64,000 nt of DNA, taken from positions 135,929-199,928 of the forward strand of contig JAGDWD010000007.1 in the NCBI GenBank assembly GCA_023255955.1, in the 5' to 3' direction. The notes under the pieces are model-generated. The model made no database searches and was not told where the DNA came from. It saw only the letters and a program-made list of their open reading frames with translations. Position numbers and translations under genes: made by a program. This stretch comes from Desulfurococcales archaeon. GTDB lineage: Archaea; Thermoproteota; Thermoprotei_A; Sulfolobales; NBVN01. Positions within the stretch are counted from its first letter, which is position 1, and each line of letters begins with the position of its first letter. Below are positions 33,777 to 42,738 of this stretch, one piece after another.

Positions 33777-35831
33777 CTAACTTAGACCTAAAGTTTCTGG
33801 GCTGCTATTCTCTCTCAGTCTTCTGTATTCCCTAATTATAGCCTCTATCTCTTCCAATGTTAACCCTTTCCGATAAAGCTCTCTTGCCCTCCTTATCTCC
33901 TCAACTTTTTTAATTGTTTCCTTCACTCTATCTACTACTTCACGGCTCACTATCGCTACATTGTCTAACATACCGAGATCCTCACCTTTAACTACCGGTA
34001 TAGCCATGTCATTAACTAGCTTTTCTAGTTGATCCTCGGGGAAAGAACCCGGTACTACCAGTCCCAGTCTATGTTTCTCTAATATCTCAACGATCTTACT
34101 AGCATGATCTATAGGTAGATTGTCTACGAACACTGCACTGTCCTGCTCTATCTCATCTAGTAAATCCGTTAGGCGTTCTATAGATGGTACCCTACGCAGT
34201 ACGATGAGCTCTCCCCTAGCTACACCTACTAAGAGTCCAACAATCTTATTGTAGTGTTCCTTGATGGTGTCGTACTCACGTCTCACATCATCCAAGCTCT
34301 TCACGGTGTTGATGAGTCTTTGGGTTAGCTCATATACTTTACGGTCCTTCATTACGCTTCTCGATATATTTGCTAGCTCTGTCTCTACTAGGTATCTCAA
34401 CCTATTGAGGTCCTCCTCCAGGGTCTTAATCCTGGAGAGGAGATGGCGTTTCTCGGACTCTAGAACCTCAACAAGTTCCTCCAGCTCCCTTATCTTCTTC
34501 TTCATGTTCTCATTAGTCTCGAGAAGAACTCTAGCCTCGCGAACTATCTCAGATACCCTTCCTTCAGATTCAGCTGTGCTTAAGGTCTCAGATATCACTT
34601 CCTCAAGTATAGAAGCTATGGTTTGCCCCTCAATAAGTTTGATCTTATATTTATCCATATCTATAGATTTCTTATCTAACCCCATCTCAACTAACTTATC
34701 TTCCAGTTCCCTAATCTTACTCTCTATAGATCTATAAGCAATCAAGGCAGCAGCTAAAGCATCCCTAACGTGCGTGTCCTTAATCTCCAAGTTGTTGGAG
34801 GTAGCGTAAGTAGCTACAATCGACTCCTTCTCATGTACCCTAAGATCCCTATCCGGAGTAAATATCTTAGCACCTAAGGCAGCAGCAACCTTCTTAACAA
34901 ACTCTGATAGATTGTGTTTATCTGTAGCTACTAGGATTACTCTACCGAGACCTCTAAGAAGAGAGATAACGTCGTCCCTATCTAATCCTCTACCGGACTT
35001 TACCAGTAGTACACGTCCATCGAGATCTAACACAGCTATACCTACTTCAATACCTGGATCCAGACCAACTATTAGGTACTTGGTACCGTATTCTTGGGGT
35101 GGGATGAGCTGCTTCAGGGGAACTATGCTTATTACAGGTCTTATTTTAACTACGACGTCATGGCCTCTCACTTTTTTAACTAATCCATACAATTTCTCCC
35201 TATCACAGTATACCGTGAATACAGCTGACTCTACCCCTCCCTTACTTCTTCTCAGTGTGACGTCATACTCTATAGACTCCGACCTCAACGCCTCCTCTAT
35301 TTTCCTGACGGTCTGTGCTACTACTGCCCTAATGCCTCTCCTAAACCTATTAGCACTACTACCGCCAGACCTACCGGATCTGCCGCCGTATACATAGACC
35401 TTAACCTTCTTACTAAAGACTTCAACTTCCCTCCCAAGACCCTTACTAGCTAGTGTAGCGATGATAAGTGCTGATAGCTTAGAATCTAGCTTTCCGTGAG
35501 GAATCTCGACCCCAGCTTCCTTAGCTACTACGCGAAGATCTTTCAACCCCTTCTCATCTAAGTTCACCTGCACTATCCTAATTCCCGGTGGGAGTAAGCT
35601 GAGGAACTTCAGTAAATTACGTATAGAACCTCCAAGCTCCAGTATGTTATCTACAGCTAGAACACTTGGCTTCAACTCCCACAACATTCTGATTAATCTA
35701 CTAGCAGATACCTCATCTACCTTCACTATTTTTTCTCCCTTAATTACCGCTATCGAGAAAGCGAAGTCGCTTAGCTTACCCCCGGGTCTTGCCACATCTA
35801 CACCAAAGTAAACATCACCGCTAGATTCCAT
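33777..35831 (-). CDS. DUF460 protein: RNase H/RuvC-like nuclease domains with coiled coil
   Basis: A 684-residue archaeal protein of the DUF460 (COG2433) family. Two RNase H-like cores are visible, VYFGVDVARPGGKLSDF (about 7-23) and YLIVGLDPGIEVGIAVLDLDGRV (about 249-271). Acidic residues AVDN and TDKHNL follow, then a long coiled coil at about 420-545, rich in Glu/Lys/Arg heptads, and a small C-terminal alpha/beta domain. The family is predicted to act on nucleic acid but has no assigned role. It overlaps rio2 by 11 bp, an arrangement that hints at ribosome or RNA metabolism. Confidence 0.85.
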   Translation of the reverse strand: MESSGDVYFGVDVARPGGKLSDFAFSIAVIKGEKIVKVDEVSASRLIRMLWELKPSVLAVDNILELGGSIRNLLKFLSLLPPGIRIVQVNLDEKGLKDLRVVAKEAGVEIPHGKLDSKLSALIIATLASKGLGREVEVFSKKVKVYVYGGRSGRSGGSSANRFRRGIRAVVAQTVRKIEEALRSESIEYDVTLRRSKGGVESAVFTVYCDREKLYGLVKKVRGHDVVVKIRPVISIVPLKQLIPPQEYGTKYLIVGLDPGIEVGIAVLDLDGRVLLVKSGRGLDRDDVISLLRGLGRVILVATDKHNLSEFVKKVAAALGAKIFTPDRDLRVHEKESIVATYATSNNLEIKDTHVRDALAAALIAYRSIESKIRELEDKLVEMGLDKKSIDMDKYKIKLIEGQTIASILEEVISETLSTAESEGRVSEIVREARVLLETNENMKKKIRELEELVEVLESEKRHLLSRIKTLEEDLNRLRYLVETELANISRSVMKDRKVYELTQRLINTVKSLDDVRREYDTIKEHYNKIVGLLVGVARGELIVLRRVPSIERLTDLLDEIEQDSAVFVDNLPIDHASKIVEILEKHRLGLVVPGSFPEDQLEKLVNDMAIPVVKGEDLGMLDNVAIVSREVVDRVKETIKKVEEIRRARELYRKGLTLEEIEAIIREYRRLRENSSPETLGLS

Positions 35832-36714
35832 TAGCTAGCCCCTTAACGTAGCTGACAGCTTTCTCCAACTCCAGGGTGACACCGTATCTACGCTTAAAAA
35901 ACCTTGCTATGGTAGATAGATCCCTCCTTAAATATTCATCTGCTAGAGGATCCTCCTTACTGACATATTGGGGCCAGTCTATTATGTACGGAACTTCAAT
36001 AGAGTTTCTTACTGATACAATTATGTTGTACTCACTCAGGTCTGAGTGAACTATCCCTACATGAATGTAGGCATCTCTTAAGGTCATTAGTATGTAGTTT
36101 AACATGCCTTGAGGGTCTCTAGCATTTCTATACCTATATAGATCCACACCCTCGATATACTCCATTACCACTGCATGCCTATTCCATCCCCAGACTTTTG
36201 GTACTAGGTCGGTGTACTTCATTAGGGAGGTAAGCACTTTATACTCCCTCTCAGCAGCTATCTTGGAGGCTTCAAGCCATGAAGGTTGATCGATCACGTA
36301 CCCTCTATACCTCACCACCTTCTTAAAGCTCACTCTACCTATCTTGTAGAGCTTTATGACAGCTGTAGTATCTCCAGCTACCTTAGCTAGGTACAGGACA
36401 CTTTCCTTACCGGTACCAACTAGCGGACCTATGTGAGTTACTACACCCTTCTTCACTAAGTCTATGATAGCTAGGCAATCGAGCCCCAAGTACGTCAAGC
36501 GGTATGTCGTCATCGATGGGTGCTTCTCCACGAGCTTCAGCTTCCTCAGTTTCTCTAACTCCCTAGCAAAAACCTTCTCATTTAAATGTGACTTCTTGAA
36601 GAGAAGCTCCTCAGGGACGTATTCAAACCTACCTAAATACCTATCTAACACTGATAGAATAGCGATACCACAATCATCTAACTGCTTACATGTGCGGGCT
36701 AATCTATGTTGCAA
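35821..36714 (-). CDS. rio2: RIO2-type serine/threonine protein kinase
   Basis: A 297-residue atypical kinase for 40S/30S subunit maturation. An N-terminal winged helix (about 10-85) ends with YRLTYLGLDCLAI. The kinase domain has a nucleotide loop GPLVGTGKESVLYLAK, the AVIKLYKIGR lysine, the catalytic HSDLSEYNIIV (HxDxxxxN) and the metal-binding PYIIDWPQYV. These are RIO2 signatures rather than RIO1. It starts 15 bp after the small upstream gene and overlaps DUF460 by 11 bp. Confidence 0.94.
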   Translation of the reverse strand: MQHRLARTCKQLDDCGIAILSVLDRYLGRFEYVPEELLFKKSHLNEKVFARELEKLRKLKLVEKHPSMTTYRLTYLGLDCLAIIDLVKKGVVTHIGPLVGTGKESVLYLAKVAGDTTAVIKLYKIGRVSFKKVVRYRGYVIDQPSWLEASKIAAEREYKVLTSLMKYTDLVPKVWGWNRHAVVMEYIEGVDLYRYRNARDPQGMLNYILMTLRDAYIHVGIVHSDLSEYNIIVSVRNSIEVPYIIDWPQYVSKEDPLADEYLRRDLSTIARFFKRRYGVTLELEKAVSYVKGLANGI

Positions 36715-36729
36715 CTTGCTGACTCCTCA

Positions 36730-36936
36730 CTAGGATGGGTAAGACCCGCTAAGACTATCTACGTAACCTATCTTCTTAAGTAGTTCTATAGCCTTATTAG
36801 CACCTTCCTCAGGGTTTTCGGCCCTAACATTTATGACTATGTTAGTATTCTTGATCTTAAACCTGTACCTCTTCTCACCCATATACACATATTCATCGAT
36901 CAACTCCAGATCAATGACCTTCTTCTCCATGAACAC
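36730..36936 (-). CDS. Small conserved-looking protein upstream of rio2, function unknown
   Basis: A 68-residue alpha/beta protein: a strand-rich start (VIDLELIDEYVYMGEKRYRFKIKNTNIVINVRAENPEE) and a helix (EGANKAIELLKKIG). I do not recognise a family. Its tight 15-bp spacing to rio2, a clean ATG and normal composition make it a likely real gene that is first in the rio2-DUF460 transcript. Confidence 0.65.
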   Translation of the reverse strand: MFMEKKVIDLELIDEYVYMGEKRYRFKIKNTNIVINVRAENPEEGANKAIELLKKIGYVDSLSGSYPS

Positions 36937-37134
36937 ACTTCCAGTAACTATAATAGAATCAGGTGGTTTTATCCTTTTAATCTGAAGTTCTCTAGCAGTT
37001 AGCTCTGTGATTATAGACCTCCGAATTTAACACATTAAGGCACTGTAGGTGAGATCTACCACTAACAACAGCTAAACTTCAATAATTACGGAGCTCTCTA
37101 TAGAACTTTAACAGAGATACCATGTTTGAATGTC

Positions 37135-37953
37135 CTAATATTCACATAGAACTAACTCCTCTCCTCGGGATACCTCCAAAATCTTCGAAGCAGAGCCCAT
37201 ATTAACTGCTAACTCACCATATCCGAAGCTGTTTTCATAGAATACTAGAGTTCCGGGAGGAGTAACTGAAAATACTCTCTCTACTAACGCCACAACATCC
37301 TTCTTCCTCGTTCTCACCTTCAGCTTGCTACCTATACCAACCCTGAGAACTTCGGTAATGTTGTTAAATCTATCCGAAAGAACTACGTTACCGAATCTAT
37401 CGATATGCACTACCCACACCTTAACACAACCACCGAGAACCTCCATCCCAAAACGGATTACCGGCTTAACCAGGTCTTTCGGGTCTAGCGGATCCCCTAA
37501 AACGTTGAGGTCGGTTCCACAGGCTATTCTCGCAGCTATCGGTGTAAATATGTCTCTCCCATGAAACGAAGAGGAGATAGGCTTCCTAAAGAACTCCTCG
37601 CGGTTCAATACGATTACGCGTTCTATCCCGTCATCATGAGCAGCTGGTGTTAGTAACCCATTATCGGGCCCTACAAAGTAGTAGTTCCTAGTAGCTATAG
37701 CTATGGGTCTTCTAGAGCTCCCAACACCTGGGTCGACCACCGACACGAAAACCGTTCCTTCGGGGAAGTATTTGTAGACAGATAGAAGTGTGAAAGCTCC
37801 TTGAACGATGTCATATGGAGCTATCTCATGGGATATATCTACCAGCGATAAATCTCTACAAATACTTAGAGCAACACCCTTCATAGCTGCGACATACGGA
37901 TCAACATTCCCGAAGTCTGTTAGAAAGCCGATGATTCCGCAAGGACTGCGCAT
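37135..37953 (-). CDS. SAM hydroxide adenosyltransferase (DUF62/chlorinase-fluorinase family)
   Basis: A 272-residue protein when started at the ATG giving MRSPCGIIGFLTDFG. The open frame extends back to 38130, but that would run through the 5' end of the divergent rpiB-like gene. Family motifs: FLTDFGNVDPYVAAMKG, ISHEIAPYDIVQGAF, VVDPGVGSSRRPIAI, FVGPDNGLL and FHGRDIFTPIA. The archaeal enzymes split SAM with water/hydroxide into adenosine and methionine. Its physiological purpose is debated. Confidence 0.88.
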   Translation of the reverse strand: MRSPCGIIGFLTDFGNVDPYVAAMKGVALSICRDLSLVDISHEIAPYDIVQGAFTLLSVYKYFPEGTVFVSVVDPGVGSSRRPIAIATRNYYFVGPDNGLLTPAAHDDGIERVIVLNREEFFRKPISSSFHGRDIFTPIAARIACGTDLNVLGDPLDPKDLVKPVIRFGMEVLGGCVKVWVVHIDRFGNVVLSDRFNNITEVLRVGIGSKLKVRTRKKDVVALVERVFSVTPPGTLVFYENSFGYGELAVNMGSASKILEVSRGEELVLCEY

Positions 37954-38046
37954 TATCCCCCAGAAGGAGTTGAAAGAGCTCTTATAAACCGCATTATATC
38001 GCATAGTTATTAGTTTCCGTGAAGAGTGTTGTTGGTGTAGCAATCG

Positions 38047-38502
38047 GTGAGGAAGGTAATTGTAGGTGCGGACGATCTTTACCAGTGCGCTAAAGCAGTA
38101 GTTGAGTACCTCAAGGAGAAAGGTTATCACGTCGAAGTTGTAGGATCTCTAAAGACCGGAAAACCCGAGCCCTGGCCTACCGTGGCTTATGAAGTGGCTG
38201 TAACCGTAGCTAGAGGTGAGGCTTCATGGGGAGTCGTAATATGTTATACAGGTACTGGAGTCTCAATAACCGCCAATAAAATTTATGGGGTAAGGGCAGC
38301 ACTATGTAACGATCCCCAAACAGCTCGAGGTGCTAGGCTATGGAACGATGCTAACGTCTTAGCTATGAGTGGGAGACTTGTAACTGACATATTAGCGAGG
38401 GAGATAATCGACGCATGGATTTCTGTTGAAGCTCCAGACCCATCCGAGTTAAATAACATAGAGAAACTTAAAGAAATAGATAGAACCCATAGAAGAACGT
38501 AA
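38047..38502 (+). CDS. rpiB: Ribose-5-phosphate isomerase B (RpiB/LacAB family)
   Basis: A 151-residue protein with a GTG start. Family motifs: VIVGADDLYQCAKAVVEYLKEKGY (normally GSDHAG...LK), then GVVICYTGTGVSITANKIYGVRAALCNDPQTARGARLWNDANVLAMSGR, which holds the catalytic Cys and the GTG phosphate loop. The N-terminal active-site His of classical RpiB (GSDHAG) is replaced by DD, so a related sugar-phosphate isomerase activity is possible. It is divergent from the SAM hydrolase gene, with about 90 bp between. Confidence 0.8.
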   Translation: MRKVIVGADDLYQCAKAVVEYLKEKGYHVEVVGSLKTGKPEPWPTVAYEVAVTVARGEASWGVVICYTGTGVSITANKIYGVRAALCNDPQTARGARLWNDANVLAMSGRLVTDILAREIIDAWISVEAPDPSELNNIEKLKEIDRTHRRT

Positions 38503-38686
38503 ACATATTCCCAGCTACTTTATCACCATCGTCATTGATTTATGTGGGATGGGAGAAGTAAGTTTTGTGCATCCATATTAAACGGACTTACACAGCATCC
38601 GGGTAGAGGCGTGCCGTACTAGCTAATAACAGCATGTAGAATAATGTCGGCAGACTAAGTAAGTTATCTAAAGCGTTATTAAGTAA

Positions 38687-38697
38687 AGTATTTATTT
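38687..38697 (+). promoter_or_regulatory. Probable TATA box of the aldehyde:ferredoxin oxidoreductase gene
   Basis: AGTATTTATTT lies about 35 bp upstream of the TTG start, with a GGTGGT ribosome-binding stretch at 38719-38724 between. It is the only TATA-like element in the 224-bp spacer at a suitable distance. Confidence 0.4.
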
Positions 38698-38726
38698 CCC
38701 ACTAATGAAGCAATTACGGTGGTACT

Positions 38727-40577
38727 TTGAAAGGTTGGTTTGGGAAATATCTGTACATAGACTTGTCTAGCAAATCCTTCAAGTATGTGGATATCCCTGG
38801 AGACGTTTTAGTGGATTATATTGGAGGTAGAGGTTTAGCAGCTAGATTACTATGGGATTTAAACCCGGTCGGTGTTAACCCTCTATCACCAGAAAATCAC
38901 CTAATTCTTGCTGTAGGCCCTCTAACTGGCTTCCCACTACCGTCATCAGGTAAGATGGTCCTAGCCTCCAAATCCCCTATAACTGGTGGGTATGGTGATG
39001 GAAATATCGGTACTAGGGCTGCTGTAGAGTTAAGAAAGATGGGGGTGGACGCTGTAGTTATTAAAGGTAAGGCTACAACACCTACAGTTCTCCACTTAGA
39101 TTGTGGGAACGTAATATTCAAGGATGGACGAGACTATTGGGGCTTGACGACCGTAGATACTGAGGAGAAGCTGAAGAAGGAGCTCGGTAAGGATGTGGCT
39201 GTATTGAGTATAGGTCCTGCTGGTGAGAAGCTAGTTAAGTATGCTACGGTGATAAGTGAGTTCGGTAGGTCTGCTGGAAGACCCGGTATCGGAGCTGTTA
39301 TGGGATCTAAGAACCTTAAAGCTATAGCTATCCACGGATGCTCCGAGCCTGAGCCAGCTGATAGAAGTGAGCTACTAAGGTTAGGTGCTGAAGCGTATAG
39401 GAAGGTCAAGGAGTCCCCCGGCTATGAGTTCTGGTGTAGGCAGGGAACTATGGCAACAATCGAGTGGTCGCAGAAGAACTCCTGTTTACCAACATACAAC
39501 TTCAGTGAAGGTGTCTTCGAGGATTGGGAGGGTATAGACGGGTACATCATGGAGTCAATGAAGGTCAGAGTGAAGGCTTGTCCTAACTGTAACATGCCCT
39601 GCGGTAACGTAGTCAAATACGTTACGTCAACGGACTCCGGTGAAGCGGAGCTAGACTACGAAAACGTAGCTATGCTTGGGTCAAACATAGGTCTAGCACC
39701 CCTCAACAAGGTGGCACACATAAACTACCTAGCAGACATCTACGGCATAGATACGATAAGCTTAGGAAACGTGATAGGCTACGCCATGGAGTTAAGTGAG
39801 AAGGGGATTCTCAGTGAGAAGATCGAGTGGGGAGACTACTCTAAAGTCAAGGAGCTTACTAGGCAGATAGCTTATAGGGAGGGTATAGGAGACCTCCTAG
39901 CGGAGGGTGTTGCTGCAGTCTCCCGCAAGCTCGGTGGGGATGCCTTGAAGTATGCGGTTCACGTTAAAGGTCTCGAGGTATCTGCCTATGACTGCCACGC
40001 AGCACCTGGAATGGCGCTGGCTTATGCTACCTCACCGATCGGAGCTCATCACAAGGATGCTTGGATGATAGCTCTCGAGGTCAGAGTAGGTAGGTTTGAC
40101 TACACGAAGGAGAAGGTTGAGAGAGTGATCTGGCTACAGAACATAAGGGGAGGTATGTTCGAGTCCCTAACAACATGTAGGCTTCCGTGGGTGGAGGTAA
40201 GCCTCGACCTAGAGTACTACCCCAAGCTTCTAACTGCTGCTACAGGGTACACGTACAACTGGGATAAGATATATGAGACTGCTAACAGGATCTACACCTT
40301 AATCAGGGCATTCTGGGTGCGTGAATACGCAGCAGCAGGTCTGAAGTGGTCCTACCAGCAGGATCTACCACCAGCGAAATGGTTCACACAGCCTCTATCT
40401 AAAGGACCTCTAAAAGGAAGTAAACTCGATGCTGACGGGTATATGAGGATGTTGAGGTGGTACTACGAGTTACGTGGTTGGGACGAGGACGGCGTACCGA
40501 GGAGATCTACACTAGAAAGATTAGGCCTTAGCTACACAATTCCGGTACTTGAGAAACTAGGAGTTAAGCTGTCCTGA
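38727..40577 (+). CDS. Aldehyde:ferredoxin oxidoreductase family tungstoenzyme
   Basis: A 616-residue member of the AOR/FOR/GOR/WOR family, which oxidises aldehydes and reduces ferredoxin using a tungsten bis-pterin and one [4Fe-4S] cluster. The cluster ligands are CPNCNMPC (Cys285, Cys288, Cys292) and Cys485 of SLTTCRLPW. The pterin-contact segments SGKMVLASKSPITGGYGDGNIG and GPAGEKLVKYATVISEFGRSAGRPGIGAVMGSKNLKAI are present. Odd: the motif usually read as YDPRG...GxGLAYATSNRG is YDCHAAPGMALAYATSPIGAHHKDAW, which suggests a subfamily other than classical AOR. The start is TTG. Reduced ferredoxin from it could feed the Mbh hydrogenase. Confidence 0.9.
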   Translation: MKGWFGKYLYIDLSSKSFKYVDIPGDVLVDYIGGRGLAARLLWDLNPVGVNPLSPENHLILAVGPLTGFPLPSSGKMVLASKSPITGGYGDGNIGTRAAVELRKMGVDAVVIKGKATTPTVLHLDCGNVIFKDGRDYWGLTTVDTEEKLKKELGKDVAVLSIGPAGEKLVKYATVISEFGRSAGRPGIGAVMGSKNLKAIAIHGCSEPEPADRSELLRLGAEAYRKVKESPGYEFWCRQGTMATIEWSQKNSCLPTYNFSEGVFEDWEGIDGYIMESMKVRVKACPNCNMPCGNVVKYVTSTDSGEAELDYENVAMLGSNIGLAPLNKVAHINYLADIYGIDTISLGNVIGYAMELSEKGILSEKIEWGDYSKVKELTRQIAYREGIGDLLAEGVAAVSRKLGGDALKYAVHVKGLEVSAYDCHAAPGMALAYATSPIGAHHKDAWMIALEVRVGRFDYTKEKVERVIWLQNIRGGMFESLTTCRLPWVEVSLDLEYYPKLLTAATGYTYNWDKIYETANRIYTLIRAFWVREYAAAGLKWSYQQDLPPAKWFTQPLSKGPLKGSKLDADGYMRMLRWYYELRGWDEDGVPRRSTLERLGLSYTIPVLEKLGVKLS

Positions 40578-40590
40578 TAGGGTGCTAAAG

Positions 40591-40600
40591 CTTTATAAGC
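40591..40600 (+). promoter_or_regulatory. TATA box of the eIF1 gene
   Basis: CTTTATAAGC, a near-consensus archaeal TATA element, is centred about 39 bp before the ATG at 40635, which predicts a leader of about 10-15 nt. Confidence 0.5.
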
Positions 40601-40634
40601 ACAACTACGATTTTTATGTGAAGTAGGGTGCGGA

Positions 40635-40970
40635 ATGGAGGGTAAGGGAAAGTTAAGCTTGGAATCAATATGCGGGGGTTTACCTGAGGAACTATGTCTC
40701 CAAATAAGTTCTGGACAACAAATCGTTAAAATAAGAGTAGAGAAGAGGAAGTTCGGGAAGGAGGTAACAGTAATAGAAGGTCTTGATGGAAGCATCTACA
40801 ACTTGAAGGAAGTAGCCTCCAGACTCAAGTCCAGGCTCGCTGTCGGTGGTACAGTTAAGAACAATCATATAGAGCTACAAGGAAATCAGAAAGTCAGGGT
40901 TAAGCAGGTACTCGTGGAGGAGCTGGGGATACCGCCAGAGAACATAATAACGATAGAATCTGAGGAGTAG
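40635..40970 (+). CDS. Translation initiation factor aIF1 (SUI1 family)
   Basis: A 111-residue SUI1-domain protein that controls start-codon fidelity on the small subunit. The SUI1 core is visible: QIVKIRVEKRKFGKEVTVIEGLDG, then LKEVASRLKSRLAVGGTVKNNHIELQGNQ and VKQVLVEELGIPPENI. It has its own promoter, and the converging tfb gene ends 45 bp after it. Confidence 0.94.
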   Translation: MEGKGKLSLESICGGLPEELCLQISSGQQIVKIRVEKRKFGKEVTVIEGLDGSIYNLKEVASRLKSRLAVGGTVKNNHIELQGNQKVRVKQVLVEELGIPPENIITIESEE

Positions 40971-41015
40971 GCTCCCAATAGGTAAAAGAAGTAAAAATAA
41001 CCTAGGTTTTACTTC

Positions 41016-41945
41016 CTATTCCTCCGGGAGCTCGAGCTTGAGACTGCGTACAAGTTCTCTATATCTGTTTCTGACGGTTACCTCAGTTACACCTACAACG
41101 GCTGCTATGTCCTTCTGAGTTCGTTTTATTCCTAGCATCTGGGCTGCTGCGTAGACAGCAGCAGCTGCTACCCCTGTTGGATCTTTACCTGCTGTAATAC
41201 CGAGCTTCTTAGCCTCCTCTAGGAGCTCTATAGCCTTCTTTGCGACCCTACCGCTCAGTCCTAACGCTGAGACTATTCTGGGTACGTAGTCGGCTGAGTC
41301 TGTTGGTGGGACCCTTATTTCCAGGTCTTTCACTAACATTCTATAGCATCTAGATATCTCGCGTTTATCTGCCTTAGTTACACTAGCAATCTCGTCGAGG
41401 AGTCTAGGTATTTTATGGATCCTGCAGGCGATATAGAGAGATGCTGCGGCCACAGCCTCCACAGATCTACCTCGTACGACACCTCTCTCTATGGCTCTCC
41501 TATATATAGCGACGGCCTCCTCCTTTATGGATTTCGGAAGACCTAGCTGGTCAGCTATTCTCTCTAACTCAACAGCAGCTTGAGTTATGTTTCTATCTAT
41601 AGAGCTCTGTATCCTAGTCCTAAGCTGCCACTTCCTCCAACGCATAGCCTCAAGTCTCTTCTTCATCTCCAACTTCTTACCGGTTGCGTCCTTATCCCTC
41701 CAATCTATGACCGAGGTTAGACCACCATCGTGAATCATTGGTGATAGTGGAGAGCCTGCTCTAGACCGCTTACTCTCCTCGTCAGAAGTAAAAGCTCTCC
41801 ACTCCGGTCCCTGATCAACTACCCTCTCCTCTATAACCTCTCCCGTTTCAGAGCAGACATACTGCCCCCTAACCTCATCGAAAACTATCTTGTCAGGCGG
41901 GCACTTACTCTCCTTTGTTTCCTGATTAATCTCTTCAGAAACCAT
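41016..41945 (-). CDS. tfb: Transcription initiation factor B (TFB) with reduced zinc ribbon
   Basis: A 309-residue TFIIB homologue. It has the B-finger/linker [38 protein letters not shown] and two cyclin-fold repeats (about 110-205 and 210-305), ending in a HTH that recognises BRE. Odd: the N-terminal zinc ribbon, normally two CxxC pairs, reads C15-PP-D18 ... C31-SE-T34, so the second and fourth ligands are missing and zinc binding is doubtful. The rest is well preserved. I suspect this is a feature of the lineage rather than decay. Confidence 0.95.
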   Translation of the reverse strand: MVSEEINQETKESKCPPDKIVFDEVRGQYVCSETGEVIEERVVDQGPEWRAFTSDEESKRSRAGSPLSPMIHDGGLTSVIDWRDKDATGKKLEMKKRLEAMRWRKWQLRTRIQSSIDRNITQAAVELERIADQLGLPKSIKEEAVAIYRRAIERGVVRGRSVEAVAAASLYIACRIHKIPRLLDEIASVTKADKREISRCYRMLVKDLEIRVPPTDSADYVPRIVSALGLSGRVAKKAIELLEEAKKLGITAGKDPTGVAAAAVYAAAQMLGIKRTQKDIAAVVGVTEVTVRNRYRELVRSLKLELPEE

Positions 41946-41986
41946 TTAACCCACCGAAAACCTTATTTTCCGACACTCTGAGTCGC

Positions 41987-41996
41987 TATAAAAGCT
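41987..41996 (-). promoter_or_regulatory. Probable TATA box of the tfb gene
   Basis: Read on the minus strand, AGCTTTTATA is centred about 46 bp before the ATG. A second TATA-like AGCTTATAAGC lies further upstream, near 42010-42020. Confidence 0.4.
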
Positions 41997-42044
41997 TACG
42001 ATAGCAGAGCTTATAAGCTTTTCGTTTTAACATAAAACATGAAG

Positions 42045-42122
42045 CTATCATAGCTCAGCCTGGTGGAGCACCCCGGCCTTGTAAGCCCAGGAGTCACGGG
42101 TTCGAACCTTGCCGCGGCTCCA
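42045..42122 (+). pseudogene. Degenerate tRNA-Thr(TGT) copy
   Basis: The sequence follows the intact tRNA-Thr(TGT) at 44888-44961 through the D-arm (TAGCTCAG..GG..GAGC), anticodon loop (GGCCTTGTAAGCC), GGGTTCGAA loop and a CGGCTCCA end. The structure is spoiled: the 5' acceptor strand (..GCTATCA) does not pair with CGCGGC, the lower anticodon stem has C-C and C-A mismatches, and the T-stem has an A-C mismatch and G-U pairs. I read it as a relic, not a working tRNA. The 3' part overlaps the last codons of the broken ABC gene on the other strand. Confidence 0.7.
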
Positions 42123-42736
42123 AAACCACGTGCTGACCCAGAATTGACTTAAATTCCTCGGCAATCCCCTCAGCGATTATCCTCCCCTTATCTATTATCG
42201 AGATCCTGTCACACAACTCCTCAGCCTCGTCCATGTAGTGGTCGTCATTATTATCGTTATGTTTTCCCTTCTTACTGCTCACTATGTAGTCCCAGATCTT
42301 GGCCTTGGCCTGCAGGCCAAGGCCTAATGTCAGCTCGTCGAGGAAGAGGATCTCCAGCCTCCTCATACTGCCTGAGAAGTTCCTAACCTGCTTATGCGTG
42401 AATTCTCTTAAATCAACGAAGTCAAGTAATTCGGTGATCCTCCTAGTCAGGGACTCCCCGCTCAGACCGTAGAGCCTCCGTGAATGTACATGTTGTCGTA
42501 GCCTGTTAGTTGGTCGTCTAGGCTGGGGTCTGAAACACTATCCCGATCTTCTTCCTCACCTTGCCGAGTTCCTTGAGCACGTCATGTCCGGCCACACGGA
42601 CCCTCCCGAACGTGGATTTGAGGAGTGTTGTGAGTATATGGATTGCCGTGGTCTTCTCAGCTCCGTTAGGTCCCAGGAGGCCGTAGATCCCCCTCCTCAC
42701 AGTGAATGTCGCGTTATCCACGGCCACGTTGTCCAT
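42094..42736 (-). pseudogene. Broken ABC transporter ATP-binding protein
   Basis: Two open pieces (42518-42736 and 42094-42366) and a shifted middle rebuild a daunorubicin/multidrug-type ABC ATPase. Damage is of several kinds. The Walker A reads GPNGAEKTT instead of GPNGAGKTT. One C is missing after FQTP, so the frame changes from PA-stop to SLDDQLTGYDNMYIH. A second shift follows near 42480. The signature reads FSGSMRR, about ten residues between it and Walker B are gone, and Walker B reads FLDELTLGLGL. The C-terminus runs into the tRNA relic. It was formerly an operon with the PadR gene, 2 bp upstream. Confidence 0.88.
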
Positions 42737-42738
42737 CC

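Noticed and set aside
34261-35397. Plus-strand frames of about 160 codons inside the DUF460 gene
   Set aside because: They are Ser/Leu-rich reflections of the Glu/Lys/Arg coiled coil on the minus strand.
37135-38130. Long form of the SAM hydrolase with a 59-residue N-terminal extension
   Set aside because: The extension overlaps the 5' end of the divergent rpiB-like gene and does not resemble the family. The ATG at 37953 gives the normal N-terminus.
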